Shown: positions 1 to 14,700, counted from the stretch's first letter. The stretch: DNA of 64,000 bases from Lepturacanthus savala (GCA_030544235.1 CM060470.1:6512856-6576855), one strand, 5' to 3'. Notes: generated by a model from the sequence alone, not told the origin. Made by a program: numbers and translations.

Positions 1-556
1 AAGTGAAGACATGTTATTTTTGGTAGAATTAGATTAATATTTAGTAGAATTATCTTATTCCAGCAGTAGATAATTTAGCTTATTTTAAGTTGTTTTTTTT
101 TCCTGATTTAGGTCAATTTAGTCTTGTTTTAAGAAAATAAGGAAGCTGCATTAAGCTGCATTGGATCCTGTCACCTCATCCTCCATATACACCATGAATC
201 AATATTTTTCTGTTATTCTATTTTATGTCATACTCTACTACATACTATTTTCTATTCTAAATGTATGATTTCCATTCTGTGCACACATCATCTATTGCAT
301 GGCTGTTTGTCCTGGAAGAGGAATCCTCCTCTGTTACTATTCCTGAGGTTTCTTCTTCTTTTTTCCCCCCTTTGATAGCATTTTTTTTAGTTTTGTTTTC
401 CTTGTACGATGTGAGGGTCTATGGAGAGAGGATGTTGTGTTGTTGTACAAAGTGTAAAGTCAAATGAGGCGAATCAGTGATTTTCTACTCAATATTGGAC
501 CGATTGTATCAAAAGCAAGTTATTTGCACCTCCTAAGATTTCAGTTTTTGCAGTGT
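1..556. mobile_element. Short inverted-repeat element (family A) disrupted by a reverse 3' retroposon tail
   Basis: The outer parts (about 1-150 and 484-556) match the family A element described at 58948-59256, including the right end AGATTTCAGTTTTTGCAGTG (537-556). The middle (about 154-480) is a minus-strand copy of the repeat at 42195-42475: GGATCCTGTCACCTCATCCT, the GAGGGTCTATGGA block and AGTGTAAAGTCA all correspond to its reverse complement. The simplest reading is insertion of the retroposon tail into an older family A copy. The left terminus is outside the window. Confidence 0.65.
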
Positions 557-2169
557 AGCCGACCTGACATGTTGAAAATGTAGGATGTGGTTGATTTATC
601 TGCTTTACAGATAACAGTTACTGGCACATTTCTTTGCAATGGAAAACCTCTGTGGACTAAGACTGTCATATCCACTATCACGCTACCATGGCACAGCAGA
701 GATGGACGGCAGAGGAAGGAAGACAGTTGCACAATTTGTTCCAGATGAACAAACTGAACCGCTAACTGTTCCACAGCAAGAAGACATTTGGCTCAGTCAA
801 AGACAGGTTCTATATTTTCCATTATAAGCCATCATGAAGTATAATGAATTAATAAAAAAGAAATTAAATGAATGCATCACAAGAAGATATGCTGACGCCG
901 TCCAACTGCCAAGATATTGCTGTTACACATCCTGGATTTTCAACAAAAGACACAGGATGATTTATTCCCTGCTGAGTTCTAACCACTTACAGTATATTAA
1001 GCTTTTCAACCTCCACTACTCAAACGTTTTTTTTTTTTCTTCCTGGCTGTTCAAATGGAACAGTCATGGAAAATTAGCCTCTTCTTACGTCCGCTGACGA
1101 CACAAGTTTCAATTCTGTTTTCCAAATTATTTCAGAGGTTATGTGCCTCCCAAATGAGACATCATTCTCTCCAACATGCACCATCCTTTGGCCAATTATA
1201 TGACAATGATGGGTTTACTTTTAGCTCCTGCTAGTTGAAAGCCTAGCAAGAGGTAAAAAGGTGTGAGTATGTACCGCATTAGCTTTCCTCTGAGCCCACT
1301 GGAGAGGTCTAATTCAAACGATGACGTGCAATGTGAGGAGTCCGATTGTGCTCTCACCCACCTTTGCTTTTTGGGAAAAAAAAAGTCTGTGTGGCAAAAA
1401 AGAGAGTTTTTAGTAGATTTTACTTCGAGGGACACACATATGTATGTGCCATCAGATTATATTTAGATTCCGCTTGAGACTTGTATGTCACTTTTGTTTT
1501 CCAAAAATGGGATTTTCAGAGCTGACGAGATGAATTGCCCAGTGAAGGATTCCACAATTCCCGCAGCACAAGTCACCCTGACCTCAGACGGCTAAAAATA
1601 GCTGCATATTGATGCATTAATACATAAGACCCGCTTCCTGCACAATCATCGCAAGGCTAACTACAATCACACAAAGATTTACACTGATAAACATAGATTC
1701 TCTATTCTTCCAGTCGGTGTCCTTTTGTGCTGGGTTGAGGTTCAGGTAATGGAAGCCAGATGTGTTTTTTTTTTAGCCAAACTTCTGTCCTAATACTAAA
1801 TACATTGCATCTGTCCAACACAACTGTATTATCTTTCTTTGCCTTACATTTGTGAGACGTTTGCTCATCTACTCTTAAAAGTTAAAATTAAGACCAGACC
1901 TCATGACTATAATCAATCATTTTAATTGACCTGGAGCAACCAACAAACTGACCAAGTATCACAGAGAAGATAATCATGGTACAAGAGACTTTTTCCTGTG
2001 ATGAAACCGCTGTGATTTCAGGTTTCCTTTCATAAACATAAGCCTTCCCTACTGTGTGCAATCTGTCGGTCGAAACCTCCTTTATGACATCAGAGGTCAC
2101 AAAACGTGTGAGTCTCTGCCAGTGATTCCTCTTCCTCTGTGCCCTGATGGTCGCCTGCCCGTCTGTATG

Positions 2170-2450
2170 CTCCATTCTCATGAAAGCGATATCTCTGGAA
2201 TGCCTTAAAAGAATTTCTTAGAATTTGGCACAAGCGGCCACTTAGACTCATGGAGGAGCTGATTATATTTCGCTCGCCAAAGGTCAAGGTCACTGTGACA
2301 TCGCGTCCGACTCACATTCGTGTTGACGCAACTTCAAGAATAAACTGATTAAAAAGTTGGGGGGTGGCCAAAGGTCAAAGGTCAAGGACACTGTGACCCC
2401 CACAAAACACAAATTTTGGCCATACCTCAGGAATTCATGCACTAATTATG
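2170..2450. repeat. Unclassified interspersed repeat with GGTCAAGG(T/A)CACTGTGAC blocks
   Basis: Two related blocks, at about 2278-2300 and 2376-2399, each read AAAGGTCAAGG then a CACTGTGAC core. The composition and flanking text resemble a dispersed repeat widely seen in fish introns. No terminal repeats were identified and no class is assigned. Confidence 0.5.
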
Positions 2451-2628
2451 ACAGGATGTAAACTGCTACTTGACTGGTTGGCATGTCTGACACACACAGC
2501 CAAATCTGCAATGCTGATATTCTATAGTCCATCAAAACTATTCACTATCGCTAGACATATAAAGGGTGTTCATCAAGGGTTTTCTTGCCACCTCATTTTG
2601 AATCTTTTATTAACCGGTTTTTATTTAC

Positions 2629-2706
2629 CTGGTAGAGCATGACTGGCTCTATGCTGTAACCCAGAACTTCAGCAAACTCTCTAGCAATCACCGACTTGCC
2701 ACAGCC
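2629..2706 (-). CDS. VWA8: VWA8 exon 12: completes second P-loop
   Basis: 78 bases (26 codons, residues 441-466): GCGKSVIAREFAEVLGYSIE then PVMLYQ. With the end of exon 11 it gives GAKGCGKS, a canonical Walker A motif with lysine at 444. The intron therefore splits the P-loop. Acceptor ATTTTCCAG, donor GTAAAT. This is the last VWA8 exon found before the left edge. Confidence 0.95.
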
Positions 2707-5700
2707 CTGGAAAATAGAAAATGAGACCTGTAAGAACCAGAGATCATGCTTATGATACTATAGGGCAGTAGTCCTCAAAAGTGGGGTCCTGGAGACCCCC
2801 AGGGGTCCTTGAGGAGGTGCCTGGGGGTCCCCAGAAAAAAGGGGAAGTATTTAATTCAGTAGTATTTATTTCCTATTTTTTTGCATAATTTTTCATTTGC
2901 ACATGACTTTATTTAATTTCAAATTTTATTTTCCATTATGTATATTGAATTGAAAACTAATGGGAGGAATGAATACATAAATATATATATTTCAAAATTA
3001 TTAAATTAATAAATAAAATGGAAAATCACGTAAATGTGAATATAATAAACAAATAAACTATTTTTGAATTAATTAAATAGAAAATTAAATCATTACAGAC
3101 ATTTACTGGTATATTTACTTATGTACTGAGTTATTATCCATTTATTTATTCTATTATATCATCTATTCTATTATCTATTATCTGAATATTATTAGCTACC
3201 TTGGCTCCTATCAGACATATGTCCTTAACCATGTGTGACTGCATCATTTCAGCCATCAGCTGAGAGTGGCTCGGGGTACTGATGAAGGTGGGGCTGCTGT
3301 TGGGTGGTCGTGGCTGCTTGGTGCCTGCTGGGACCTGGAGTTCAATGGAGACAAGAAATTCAATAAACGTCATGCTATAACATCCCTTTAAACAAAACAA
3401 AATCGAGATTCAACAATGTGATGACATCTTGAAAGAAATGATATGTTCCAACTGCTTCGTGAGGCACGGTTTATTATAAGATTATACTATGAGAAAAAAC
3501 GACTTCAAAGAGCTAATGAAAGTTTGTTTGTCTGGAGACGCTGTTCTCCCAAATCCCACGCAGTGACTCATTCACAAACACTGTTCATTTTTACCCAAGA
3601 AGGAGCATCAAAGGCTGATTAAGACATCCAGTGCAGTGTATCAGTCAGCGATAAGATAGTTAAGCTACTGAAACAGTGTGTCTGCCTCTCTGTCAGCGGG
3701 ACAATACACATCTCTGTGTAATGTATGACTTACTGATGCTGTTTTTCTCTTACCACTAGAAACGTGTTTTCATTCTGATTTTGATACTTTGAATGCAAGA
3801 CTTTTATTTATTTATTTTTTTAAGATAAGAATATTTTTGTTCTCAGACATGTTGCAGCCAATGACAGTAACTATAGTAACAGCGTGAGAAAGACACACTC
3901 AGTTTAGTTTGTCATTAGGGATGGGAATCATTGTCTCAAATCTTTTTTTTGCAATTTTTAGTTTGCATTTTTATCACCAGACCAGGTAAGGAATCCTTTT
4001 TTTTCCAATCATGTAATCATTTTAACAGAATAGTGAAGTAGTGATTGGCCTATAACACAAGTGCTCACTGTAAACTAGACCTACATGTCCAGTTCTACAC
4101 TTTAACAAAGGAGCAATGATTATTTGTGCTCCTACAGTTTAAAGACATACCTTTAAATTAATATATGTTGATTAGTTTAAAAATTATTTTTGAAGATCCA
4201 GAATCATAGAGAATAAGAATCGCACTTTTTACATGAATTATTTTTTTCCCTCACACATTCTTTGTCATTTGCTAGTTTAAAAAAAAATAATAATTAAAGT
4301 TAAAAATTAAATATAAAATTTCTTTCAGCCCGAGGAAGAACTCTGTTCACCCAAAACAGGTTTTCTATAGTTCCCAGGACAACAGGACACCACTAGTGTC
4401 ACCCTTAGATCTCCAATCCACAAACATATGAAATAATAACAAGTGAAAATATCTTGTTTTTTGTACATGTTCAATATTGACTAGAATTATCTTACTTTTT
4501 TTCCCAATTTGGGTTAATTTGGTCTTGCAAGACTAACGTTTTCTTAAAAAAACATTAAATTGACTAAAATCAAGGAAAAAAACAAAATTATAAAAAATAA
4601 ACTAAATGATCTGCCAGTGGAATAAGATAATTCTACTCAATATCGGACTAGTATTAAAAACAAGATGTTTTCACCCGTTAAGATTTCAGTTTTTGCAGTG
4701 AAACAGAGCAACCATCATCCCAAGATTGCAATTTAATCTATATACTACCAGAATGGTATAAAAGAAACGTCAGTCTACTGGTACCTGAAAGGTGATATCC
4801 TTTCCCGCAATTTGTAATGTGACATCTGCATGGCCCTCAACGTCCTTTGTCTTGGACACACGCAGGACGGAGCTGGGAGCCTGCTCACGATGACCATCCA
4901 AAAGCTCGAATCTCTATGAAAGAGTAACACAAACCATTTCAGGTTTTATCTCATCACAGTTTCATACACGTGAAGCAAAATGACCTAAAGCTTCAAAACT
5001 GATAGAACAACAAGCCTGTTTATATAACGGCGCATCTTTATGACATTATAAGTGGTTCATGACTTACACTGAGTACACCCTCCACAGCCGTGCATCCGTC
5101 TTTGCCTAAGATACTCTTGTAAGGGTAAAGTCTCTGGACCAGCTGCTGGGAGGACAGCATGGGTAAAACGTTCTGAAACAATACAAAAGACAGACATTAG
5201 ACACTATTTAGTCCCACAAGGTCGTATTTTGTCTCTTTCTTTTGCTATAAGAAATGTTGAGGGTGCCTGCTGGTGCCGACTGCTCACCAGCACATTGAGG
5301 GCAGGAAGCAGGTTGTCCAGAGGGAAGTCTGGGAGGCCGAGGTTGGATGATTCCTGGGAGCACAGCGTAGTGGCGAGGGACAGCAGCTGGGACACCCTGA
5401 CGCACAGGAAACGACAGAATGCAGCTTCTTAAAAACAAAGGAGGCTCACCATGGCTACGAAGGATACTCACAAGTCAAAGAAGTAATTTTAAAATGGCTT
5501 AGCTTCAGTAAGTATCTATTTTCTTAGGTACCTTTCTGCAGCTATATTTGGTCCTGCTGTGTATAACAGCTCCAGCTGGTCCTGAAAAAAATGTGGGACA
5601 GACAAAAGATAAGGGTCATAATTTGGATTGGTACCCTGAATAATGTTGTAGTTGTGATTTGAATATAGGATCATTAGGGAAAACAATTTTGCTGCTCTCT

Positions 5701-8700
5701 CCATTTTGCTAAAACCGTTCTCTCATTGTTGAGGCCCTTTTGTTAGTGGAACCTTTTCAGAGCTTGATAATCAGAAAACCTCCTGGACTAACCTTAAATG
5801 GTAGGTAATAGATGTCTCTGGCCTGGAAGCGAGAGCGGAGAGGAGGATCCAGCGGGTTGCCTTTGTACTTGGGGACAGGGAGACCAAGAGCAATGACCCG
5901 AAAGTCCTCACTTACACGGATAATCTTCCAGCTGTCCAGCTCCTCTTTGGTGTGCTCCTGCAGAGCAACAAAGGCATGAAGCATTCCAGTCACACAGCGT
6001 TTTACCAGGACTATACCCAAAAATCCATTATTCAGATATATGCTCTTTGGGTACAAATTCAATTTTCAATTTTGTGATTTGGATATTCACTTGTTTGGGG
6101 GTTTTTTTGCTTCTTTTTTGATAAATGTAAACTATCGAAGGAAAACTGCAAAATACACATACATGTCCTTTTATATCTCAAAAATATCTTTTTGGTACAA
6201 TTAGTTGACATTGAGTAGAATTATCTCATTCAAATGACAGATCATTTTGCTTATTTGCTTTTAGTCAATTTAATCTTATATTCAAGAAAATGTTGATCTT
6301 GTTTTCTTAAAACAAGATAAATTTGACCCAAATCAGGAAAGAAATTGAATAAATTATTCTCCTTTTTTTCCTGGGGACCTCCTGGCCCCACCTCAAGGTC
6401 TTCTGGTGGTCCCTGGACCCCACTTTGAGAACCACTGTGGTTAAAGATGTAGCCAGTGTCTATAAATTATTAGCAGCTCCACAAAATCATGCAAAAGAAT
6501 AGATATAAATTTCATTTCACTAAATGTTCAAATGATTCAATATTTCCCCAAATATCTGAAATTAGAGAAAAAGCATAAAAAACAGATTTGTCCATTAAAA
6601 CTTGTGTTTGTTCTCTTTTCCACTTCCATTAATCCTTTTACGGCCCCTCAGATATCTCTGGTGACTATTTGGAGAGGCCTGACCTTCAGGTTGACCCACT
6701 CAGGATGTTATCTAACCATTTGTACACCGATGGCACAGATTGAAAAAAATAGAAGACTTTGATTGAGAACACTTTCAAGACCTTCAAACCTTCCAGCCTG
6801 TTTTGACACATTTTGGCGCGTGTACGACTCTGACCTGCAGCAGCTTGTCATAGCGCTCAGCTGACATGAGGAAGCGTCCGTCCTCCAGCTGCATCTCTCT
6901 GTTCTCCAGCAGGTTGTTGAGGACGGGCAGGACGTTCCTCTCGGCCTTCTCCAGACCCTCCAGAACCAGGACCCGACCTTGTGTCGCTGCCCTTACGGCG
7001 CACTGTGGACAAACACAAGTCGAGACAAATAAACTCAATCGATACTCCAGAAATAAGTGAGGACGTAATGGAAGATGTTGGAATCAGGAAATGGGTCATT
7101 TTAGGACTAAATCCTACCCAGTATAATTAGTTCATCCTCGTGTCAAATCTGCTGCTCTATTGTCCAGTACGACCTCTGACCCTGTGTAAATGTGAGCGAG
7201 ACTAAAAGCGTTTTAAACAAAGAGTACCAGTTCTCGCTGGCCGTGCTCTAATCAAACTACGAGCTTTCCATAAAGCCTTTCCTGAGGATGTCCTCGGCTT
7301 ATTGTGTTCAGAGCATCCAGTCCAAAAAAGGCTCCCAAACACTCTCAGCTGTTTTAGAAAGGCCTATTTTCTACCACCGAATGTGGGATGAAACTCTGTT
7401 CTACTTGACAGCGTACGTGCATGTGTGTGCCCATCCATGCCTCTGTCTACATGCATGCGTGTGTGTGTGTGTGTGTGTAGATGCACGCTCCTGCAGAAAT
7501 CAAAAAAGCACATCTGACGTCAAGAGGCAGGAAACTTTAGCTGTCTGGGTGGACCGCAGAGCGAGTGGCCATGTAATTAGGTTAACATATAAATACGCGG
7601 CAGGTTGTGTGGGAAGCAAAGTCATAAAACTATAGTGAGGACCAGATGCTCTATATTTAACTCTCGATCCATTTTCGGCACCAACACTGTAATCAGATAA
7701 TTGTTAGAAATGTGAGTGACGCAGGACGGCGAAGGAGCACAGACGAGCCTTGTGTCAAGAACATCCTGCCAGATACTGAGGAGCTTTTTAGCGAACACAT
7801 GCTGTAGGTCTGCAGTGATGCGCAGTATATACAGCTCATTATCCATATAATCTCTTGCACAATCTCTGCGCTGTATGCAGGCCAAGTTGCTCCTGTACCC
7901 GATGAATCAACATCCTTTTTACTGTATCCTTTGTGGTGAGCTCCAGGTCATGAAATGCCAAATAAAATACAGTGGGATAGGCATAAAAACTGCAGGATTT
8001 AATATATAAGAAAAAAACAGACAATTAGCTTGTTATTGGGAGCAACAAGCTGGCTGACCTCTACAATGACATCTTCTTCAGAAAAGTGCGAGTTTTCCAT
8101 GATGTTTCAGGTGACCTGCTGTCATACATCATGGCAGGTGCTGAGGAAAATTGTTCTTTTTCACATGCTCGGCCCAACTACATGTTTTTAAGGTCAAGTT
8201 TATTTGTGTGTATGTGTGTATCTCTGTCTGTAGAGGGGAACTGTGCATGTGTGTGTTTCTATGTGCTGGGGTTGGGGCTTTGGTGGGTTGGGGTGGGATG
8301 GTAGTTGTTTTTTTAAAACACACTTTCTTCCACATTTTTTGTATGAAAAGTTTGCCAGGTGTTTTGGGTTTATTTTTACATCACTAAATGTGCACTTTTG
8401 TGTTAATTCAGTATTATCTGTGCAGTTGTCTTTAAATAGTATTTAGCATTTTATATAATAGGATTGGGTGATATGGAGTTTTTCATACCTTCCTAACAAA
8501 TGAAGACTAAAAAATAAAAGTAGACCACAAAAACTACTTTTATTCAACAACTGAGATTAAGTTATCAGTTTGTGTGTGAATCACAGTGGTTTGGACCAAT
8601 CAGCATCTCGTGATCTGATCTCAGGATGACGTATCACTCGACCGTGGTCAGTAGCACTTTACTTATTAGGGTGTTCATAACACTGTCATAATCATGACAT

Positions 8701-11700
8701 GACACCTGTCATGGGGAGATTCATGCAACCCCTGTTCCAGTAAAGTGTTACCCAGTAGTATATCACATGCCATGCATTTTTTCAAGGTGTCTGCCCTTTT
8801 CCCCAACAGTTTCCTAGGAAAACTTTGGACAGTTCTATGTAACACACCCTGGAGAAACATGGAGCCTGACCTGGAAAACAATCGTCTACAGCAGGGGTCT
8901 CTAACCCTGCTCCTGGAGAGCTACTGTCCTGCTGTTTCTAGGAATCTCCCCACTCCAACACACCTGATTCTAATTATTCACAAGCCCTTGACTTCAGCTA
9001 TTTGATAACAAGTTAATAATTCGAATCAGCTGTGTTGGAGTTGGGAGATTCCTTAAACATGCAGGATGGTAGCTCTCCAGGAGCAGGGTCTGTGACCTCT
9101 GATCTACAGTCCACAGTGATGTCAGTAGAATCTTATGTGACGAAACCTAGTCGCCTCAATAAAGCATCTCTGTATCAGTTTAATGGAAAGAAAACTGTAT
9201 TTCTGACAATAGTGAAAATAAAGTAATACTGTACCTAAACCCAATACTATATGCTAACATGCCAACAACATATAATCTGCAAATGATTATGTTTTTTTTT
9301 CTGGGAAGTGGGATATTAATCTTTTAACATAAATGTAAGCCTTATGTAAGGATATGGAGTTTGACATTATGGCCAGCCAAGCGTGTAAATGAAAATTAAA
9401 TTTAAAAAAATAATTATTTTGTTAATTAATAATTATTAATTAAACTATTAGTTGACTTTGCATTGCTTTCACTTCAATCTCAACTCTGAAAATGACAAAC
9501 CTTTCATTGCTGTGATCAATCATATTTGCAGTGTGGTTAAGGTAAGCTGCTTTATATATATGAGACTGCGGACTACAGAGTGGGAATCGGAGAAGTCAAA
9601 AAGACTACAATACTGCAACTGCATCCTTCATCCTTCATGTTACCTTGTGGGTGGAGTGATGCTAAGAGAGAGGGAGGGAGGGAGGGAGAAACAGAGAGAG
9701 TAAGCACAGGGACTGACCCGATAAATCTGAATATAGGGCTCCGAATCAGCACAGAGCCCCGAGGAATACGCCGATGTTCTAGATAACACACAAACACCTC
9801 CTGTGGTACCAAACTATTTCTCAAAGAAAAAAAAAAAAGCTTCGCTAATTCGCACCCACACGTCTCCAGTCCCAACACAAAATAGTTGTCACGTACGATA
9901 ATGTGAACATATACACACTAATCACACCCACGGCGCAAAAAAAAGTCCACATCTCCTACACGCCAACTCACAAACAGACACGAGCCCTGCCCACCTCGCT
10001 AAACCACACAAAATTCAATGACATCCAAGGAAGTCCAGAAATAAGTTGGCTCTTCTTCACACCCGCAAATATTTCTGTATGAAGAGCATGAGCTGTTTCC
10101 ATGGAAACAGTTCACACCTGTTTTCATTCTGATGAAAACATGGTGGGAGGCAGATGAGCCTCAGGGATTCGAGGCGGTTGACCAGTTTTCCTTGTTGTAG
10201 GCAACAGAGAAGCCATCGGCGATCCCCGGTAGATACTGTACCTGACTGGGTCAAGAGGAAGTGTGTTATTGTGCTGTCATGGGGCACGAACAGATAAATG
10301 ACAGCTGATGTGTGTGTTTGCATTATCACACTCTAGTATAGTGCATAATGAAATTCTATTGTATCGGTTTCTGTTTGAATAAACCATTTGGACAGTTGGA
10401 GTCTACCTTTAGGAAAACTCAATGTTTTTATTAGAGACAAAAGTTATTTTTTGTTGACAAATTGTGGTGCAAAGACCAAAGAACTGACTGTGTCGTAGCC
10501 TTGGGGCCACTATCATTAAAGAGATAGTCTAGTGGTTCTCAAAGTGGGGTCTGAGGACTACTGGGGGTACTTGAAGGGGGCCAAGGGGACCACAGAAAGG
10601 GGTGAATCATTTACTTTCACTATGATTCCATCCATAAGTAACGACCATTTAAAATAATTAACTTTATCATCCCGTTAACATATTTATTTCCTAATATTTG
10701 TGTATTATTTTCACTTTGCATAGGAAGTAATTGAATTTTAAATGTTATTTTATTTTTTTTATATATATATATTTTTTGTTATATTTTATTGTTATTTTCC
10801 ATTTTATAAACTGAGGTGGAAAGGCAGAGAGAAATAAATGGGGGGATAAATATATAAATTAAAGAATACATTTCAAAATTAACAAATAAAATGGAAAATC
10901 AAATGAACATTGAATTTATGTCCAACAAGAAAACATACACAAATTATAATTAAATAAATTGATTTATTGCAGTTTCATTCCTCCATAATTTTGGCCATGT
11001 GGTTCCTACAACTGATGTATTTAGTTTATGGGCCCTTGACATGAAAAGGTTTGAGAACCAAGGCTCTGAAGTAATAATAATATTATTATTAATACATGCA
11101 GGGGTTTATATTCATATATTCATATATCAAGGGTAGTTGTGTTATTCTGGAGGTCTATTTCTTTAGACAAGTTCATAAAGGCACAGGCATGGTTTTTTTT
11201 TGTGATATATGATTTTCAGTAATGTTTTCCCTAATGGACTCTGCCTTCCATTACAGTAGAAGAATGATCACAGTGAGCAATTAAAACTATTAAATTCTGC
11301 CTGAGCCAAATAAACCTGCCACATCAGCAACTGCACTGCCGCAAAAACAGGCCTTTTACTCTTAATTAAACTACAAATAAGACTCAGAATGCAACAGCTG
11401 TGGTGTAACTGCAGGATACAGACATGTATATCAGTATAGGCGGTTTTTTAGCAAGTAGAGAATAGCACCATTTACAATCAGACAATGAGAGTCCATATTG
11501 ATATTATAACACATCCGGTTACCACTGTACTAGTGGAAAAAGAGGAGTGACACTCAGTAACTCAACTCCCTTTCAGATTCGGTCTAATTATAAGAAACTC
11601 AAACTAATTAGCTGTGAGTTTTCCTGTTCCAGAAGACCAAATTTGTGAGTGGAGTCTAAAGGATAAATGTGCTGAGAATAAATCATTAAAAATAACTTCA

Positions 11701-14700
11701 ACCTGTTTCCATGGAGTTGATCTTCAACTGTTATGCAACCGATTTATTTTTTTTACACGAATGCATGTGCCGTGTGCTAATTAGTTGTGGATAATGACAT
11801 GATTGAGTAAATGTTAATTATCACAGCTTATCATCATTTTGGCTCCTTAAGCCCAATGACATGGTTTAATGATCAGGCTTATGTGGATTTAGCTTTTTTT
11901 TCATAATCGCTTTTCTGTGCCCCTGAGAAATTAATGGAGCTGAATGGAGAACAGAAAGTTCTTGCTAGATAAACCAGCCTGGATAATGAGAAACTGCTGG
12001 TCTCCATGGTTACATGACTTACAAAGTCAACAGAATGTGCGTGTGTACGATTGCATTAAGCTTGAAGGATCAAAATGGAATCGTATGGATCTATATTAGC
12101 GCTATTAGAGATATTATTCATGACTCTGATTAAATTTGTGTTTAAATTGTATTTAATATCAAACAAACACAATCTATCTTCATGGGGATTTGAGTTTGCA
12201 ATATCTCTGTGGGGATCAGTCAATTATTTTTCATTGATTGATTTGATTGATTACTACAATCTCATGCTATTGACAAGCCAACAACAACATCTGCATGTCA
12301 AATCTATTTCTTCTATTGTCTTTTTTGTCTTGCATGTGCCTCATACATGTAGTGATGTGGCTCCACCACACCACTATGGTCAGGAAATAGAATTATAGTA
12401 ACTCTGTCAATGTTCATATTAGGGATTTTAAAATGAGATTAGCTTTCCTGCTGAAGTCCCTTTCTTATCTAGCCTACAGTTAGGTTCAGTTCTGCTCCTT
12501 AGAACAAGCCACCAAACAATCATCAATCAAAAGTGCATCACTAATATCAACAGGAAAAATAGGTAATTGGTTTCTCAATTGCAGCGTATACAAGGTGATC
12601 CTGCATACAAATAAGAGTCCTCTACCTTCAAACAGCAGGTAAACTTACCTACAAATCTCCCTTATGTCCAGTGAAGAGGCTGCTGTAATCAATCCTGCTA
12701 ACATGCTGTCTGCTGATGACTTTTAGGCTAAAGTGCGAGTTTATTGACTTGCCCTGCAAGGTTTTCCCCTTAACCCGGCCTGCCAGCTGCTGTCAAACAC
12801 AGACAGCTACTTATTCATAATGATACTGGCTTCCTACAGGTTTAAGTCTATTTAAGACAATTTATATAAAACTTAATACCTAATTCAGAGACCTACTGGC
12901 AAAGAAAACATTTTTTTTAATTTGTTCATTTATATTTGAATTAAACCTGTACTACTTCAATATAAAATATGTTTTACTACAATGTCAACTGCGGTAGTTA
13001 AAGCAATGTCAAAATGATTTACTACAGCAAACATAATAATAAGTCTATTAATTGATTTTTAGTAAACATTTGCAGTTTTTAAATGAACTACTTCCATATG
13101 AAATATTCTTCTTGGGGCCATGACAGTTCCGCCACTCTTTCCTTTAGGTTATGTTATTTAATCAAAAATAATAGTGGTTGACAAAAAAACTTGCGTTATG
13201 GAGAATTTACAGACTACACAAAATGTAAGACCCAGATATCAAAATGTCAAGTCTTTTTAATGTATTATTTCATATATTCAATATTTTAAGACTTTATAAG
13301 ACCTGGCAGAAAGTGTAATGATATATTTAAAAATATATCTTTAATATTTTAGGACTAAATAAAAAGCATAACTTCATGTGATGTCAGTTGGACTTTACAT
13401 GCTAGAGAGGTTACAAGTATCACAGAGATCCCATTCACACACAATGAACATGCAGTAAATGCATGAACATTCACAAGGTTACTGTGTCAGACATTGATTC
13501 ATGACTGTACTAAATAACTTGATTTGTCTGGAATAGACATATTTTACTCTACTTGGGGCTAATGACTGTCCCAGCTGATTTATTACTGTATAAAAAACCA
13601 AGAAAAAACTATAGCCACAGAGAGGATTTACCTGATCTATGTAGAAAGCCGTCCCTGAGCGGATTTCTCTCCTCTGTTTCAGGTCGGTCTCTGTGGTGTC
13701 CCTGGACAGCGCTACATACTCCACTTCCCGTTTGGTCAGCTCCTGGTCAACAACAGGGAAAAACATGGCTTTATACAGGTTGTTTTATATATATATTGTG
13801 TCTGAGTGTGTGTGTTATTAGTACTCACAAGGTACTGCATAGCTATGGATCGTCTCAGGGGTCCTGGTGGACCAATGAGAAACACATCCTGACCCAAAAG
13901 GTCTTTTTGCATGATCCATCGTAGATGCTGGGCCACAGTCTGTGGTAGGGAGTCTGAAACTAGCAAACCAAAGGAGAATTAAATCACACATTTATTCATT
14001 GATTGATTTATTTTTTTACCATTTTCAAGGAATTATACTTGTCCTCCAACCAACATTTTACAAGCCTTTATTTCATCTATAGCTCATGTCGTCCTCTTAT
14101 TTCATACAGTTGCAAACATGCATAGTTTCATTTCTTCCTTCATAATATTACTAATGACAGTTTTCCTTTACCACAGACATGTTAAATGGTAAACTTCTGT
14201 CTCTTTTCATGTGACACTCTGATGAAGAGGGATGTTTAATGACTGGATAATACAGTCATTAATAATGCATAGTATTATCCAGACAGACATCTAAACACAC
14301 ACACACACGCATATCACAAAAATATTTACATACTGTGTTTGACAGGAACAAGTTCTGGATTCCGAGGTGTTTTGAGTTTGTAAGCGATATCTCCGATCTT
14401 CACAGTGTCGCCTGCAAAAAATAAAAAAACAGTGTAAACGATGCATGAGCAGGTCTTCTCACAGACAGCGATAAGCAGGAGCGGGATAAGTTGAAGTTAA
14501 ACTTAGAAAAATCCCTGAAGGTTGTTTGACAACATATCCTGATGTTTCGAGGAGGACTATGAATTCCTAAAGAACGCCTCTAATCCGGCTATATATCCTG
14601 CTCATATCTATAGGCCTCTGTCAGTGCAGATGTTTTGACTTGTTGAAGCAGGAAACGCACAGGTGGAATAAACTACATTAATGATAACATCATACAAATG

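Larger units (their letters stand above)
1..2628. other. VWA8 intron 12 (partial): repeats, no exon seen
   Basis: No coding stretch matching VWA8 was found on the minus strand. Contents: a nested pair of repeats at 1-556, non-repetitive AT-rich sequence at about 560-2090, and an interspersed repeat at about 2170-2450 marked by two blocks of the form AAAGGTCAAGG followed by CACTGTGAC. Confidence 0.7.
7003..13631. other. VWA8 intron 4 (6.6 kb)
   Basis: No exon needed or seen: exons 4 and 5 join directly in phase 0. Contents: GT microsatellite at about 7457-7479; small MITE-like inverted repeat at 8651-8755; hAT-like short element at 8890-9106; hAT-like element at 10531-11063; and a repeat-poor stretch at about 11230-12060 rich in TAATTA-type motifs that might be conserved non-coding sequence. 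Open frames in this intron have no recognisable domains. Confidence 0.7.

Noticed and set aside
541..827. Overlapping open frames on both strands as a possible next VWA8 exon
   Set aside because: The translated text does not match the expected continuation of the second AAA module, and part is a family A repeat end.
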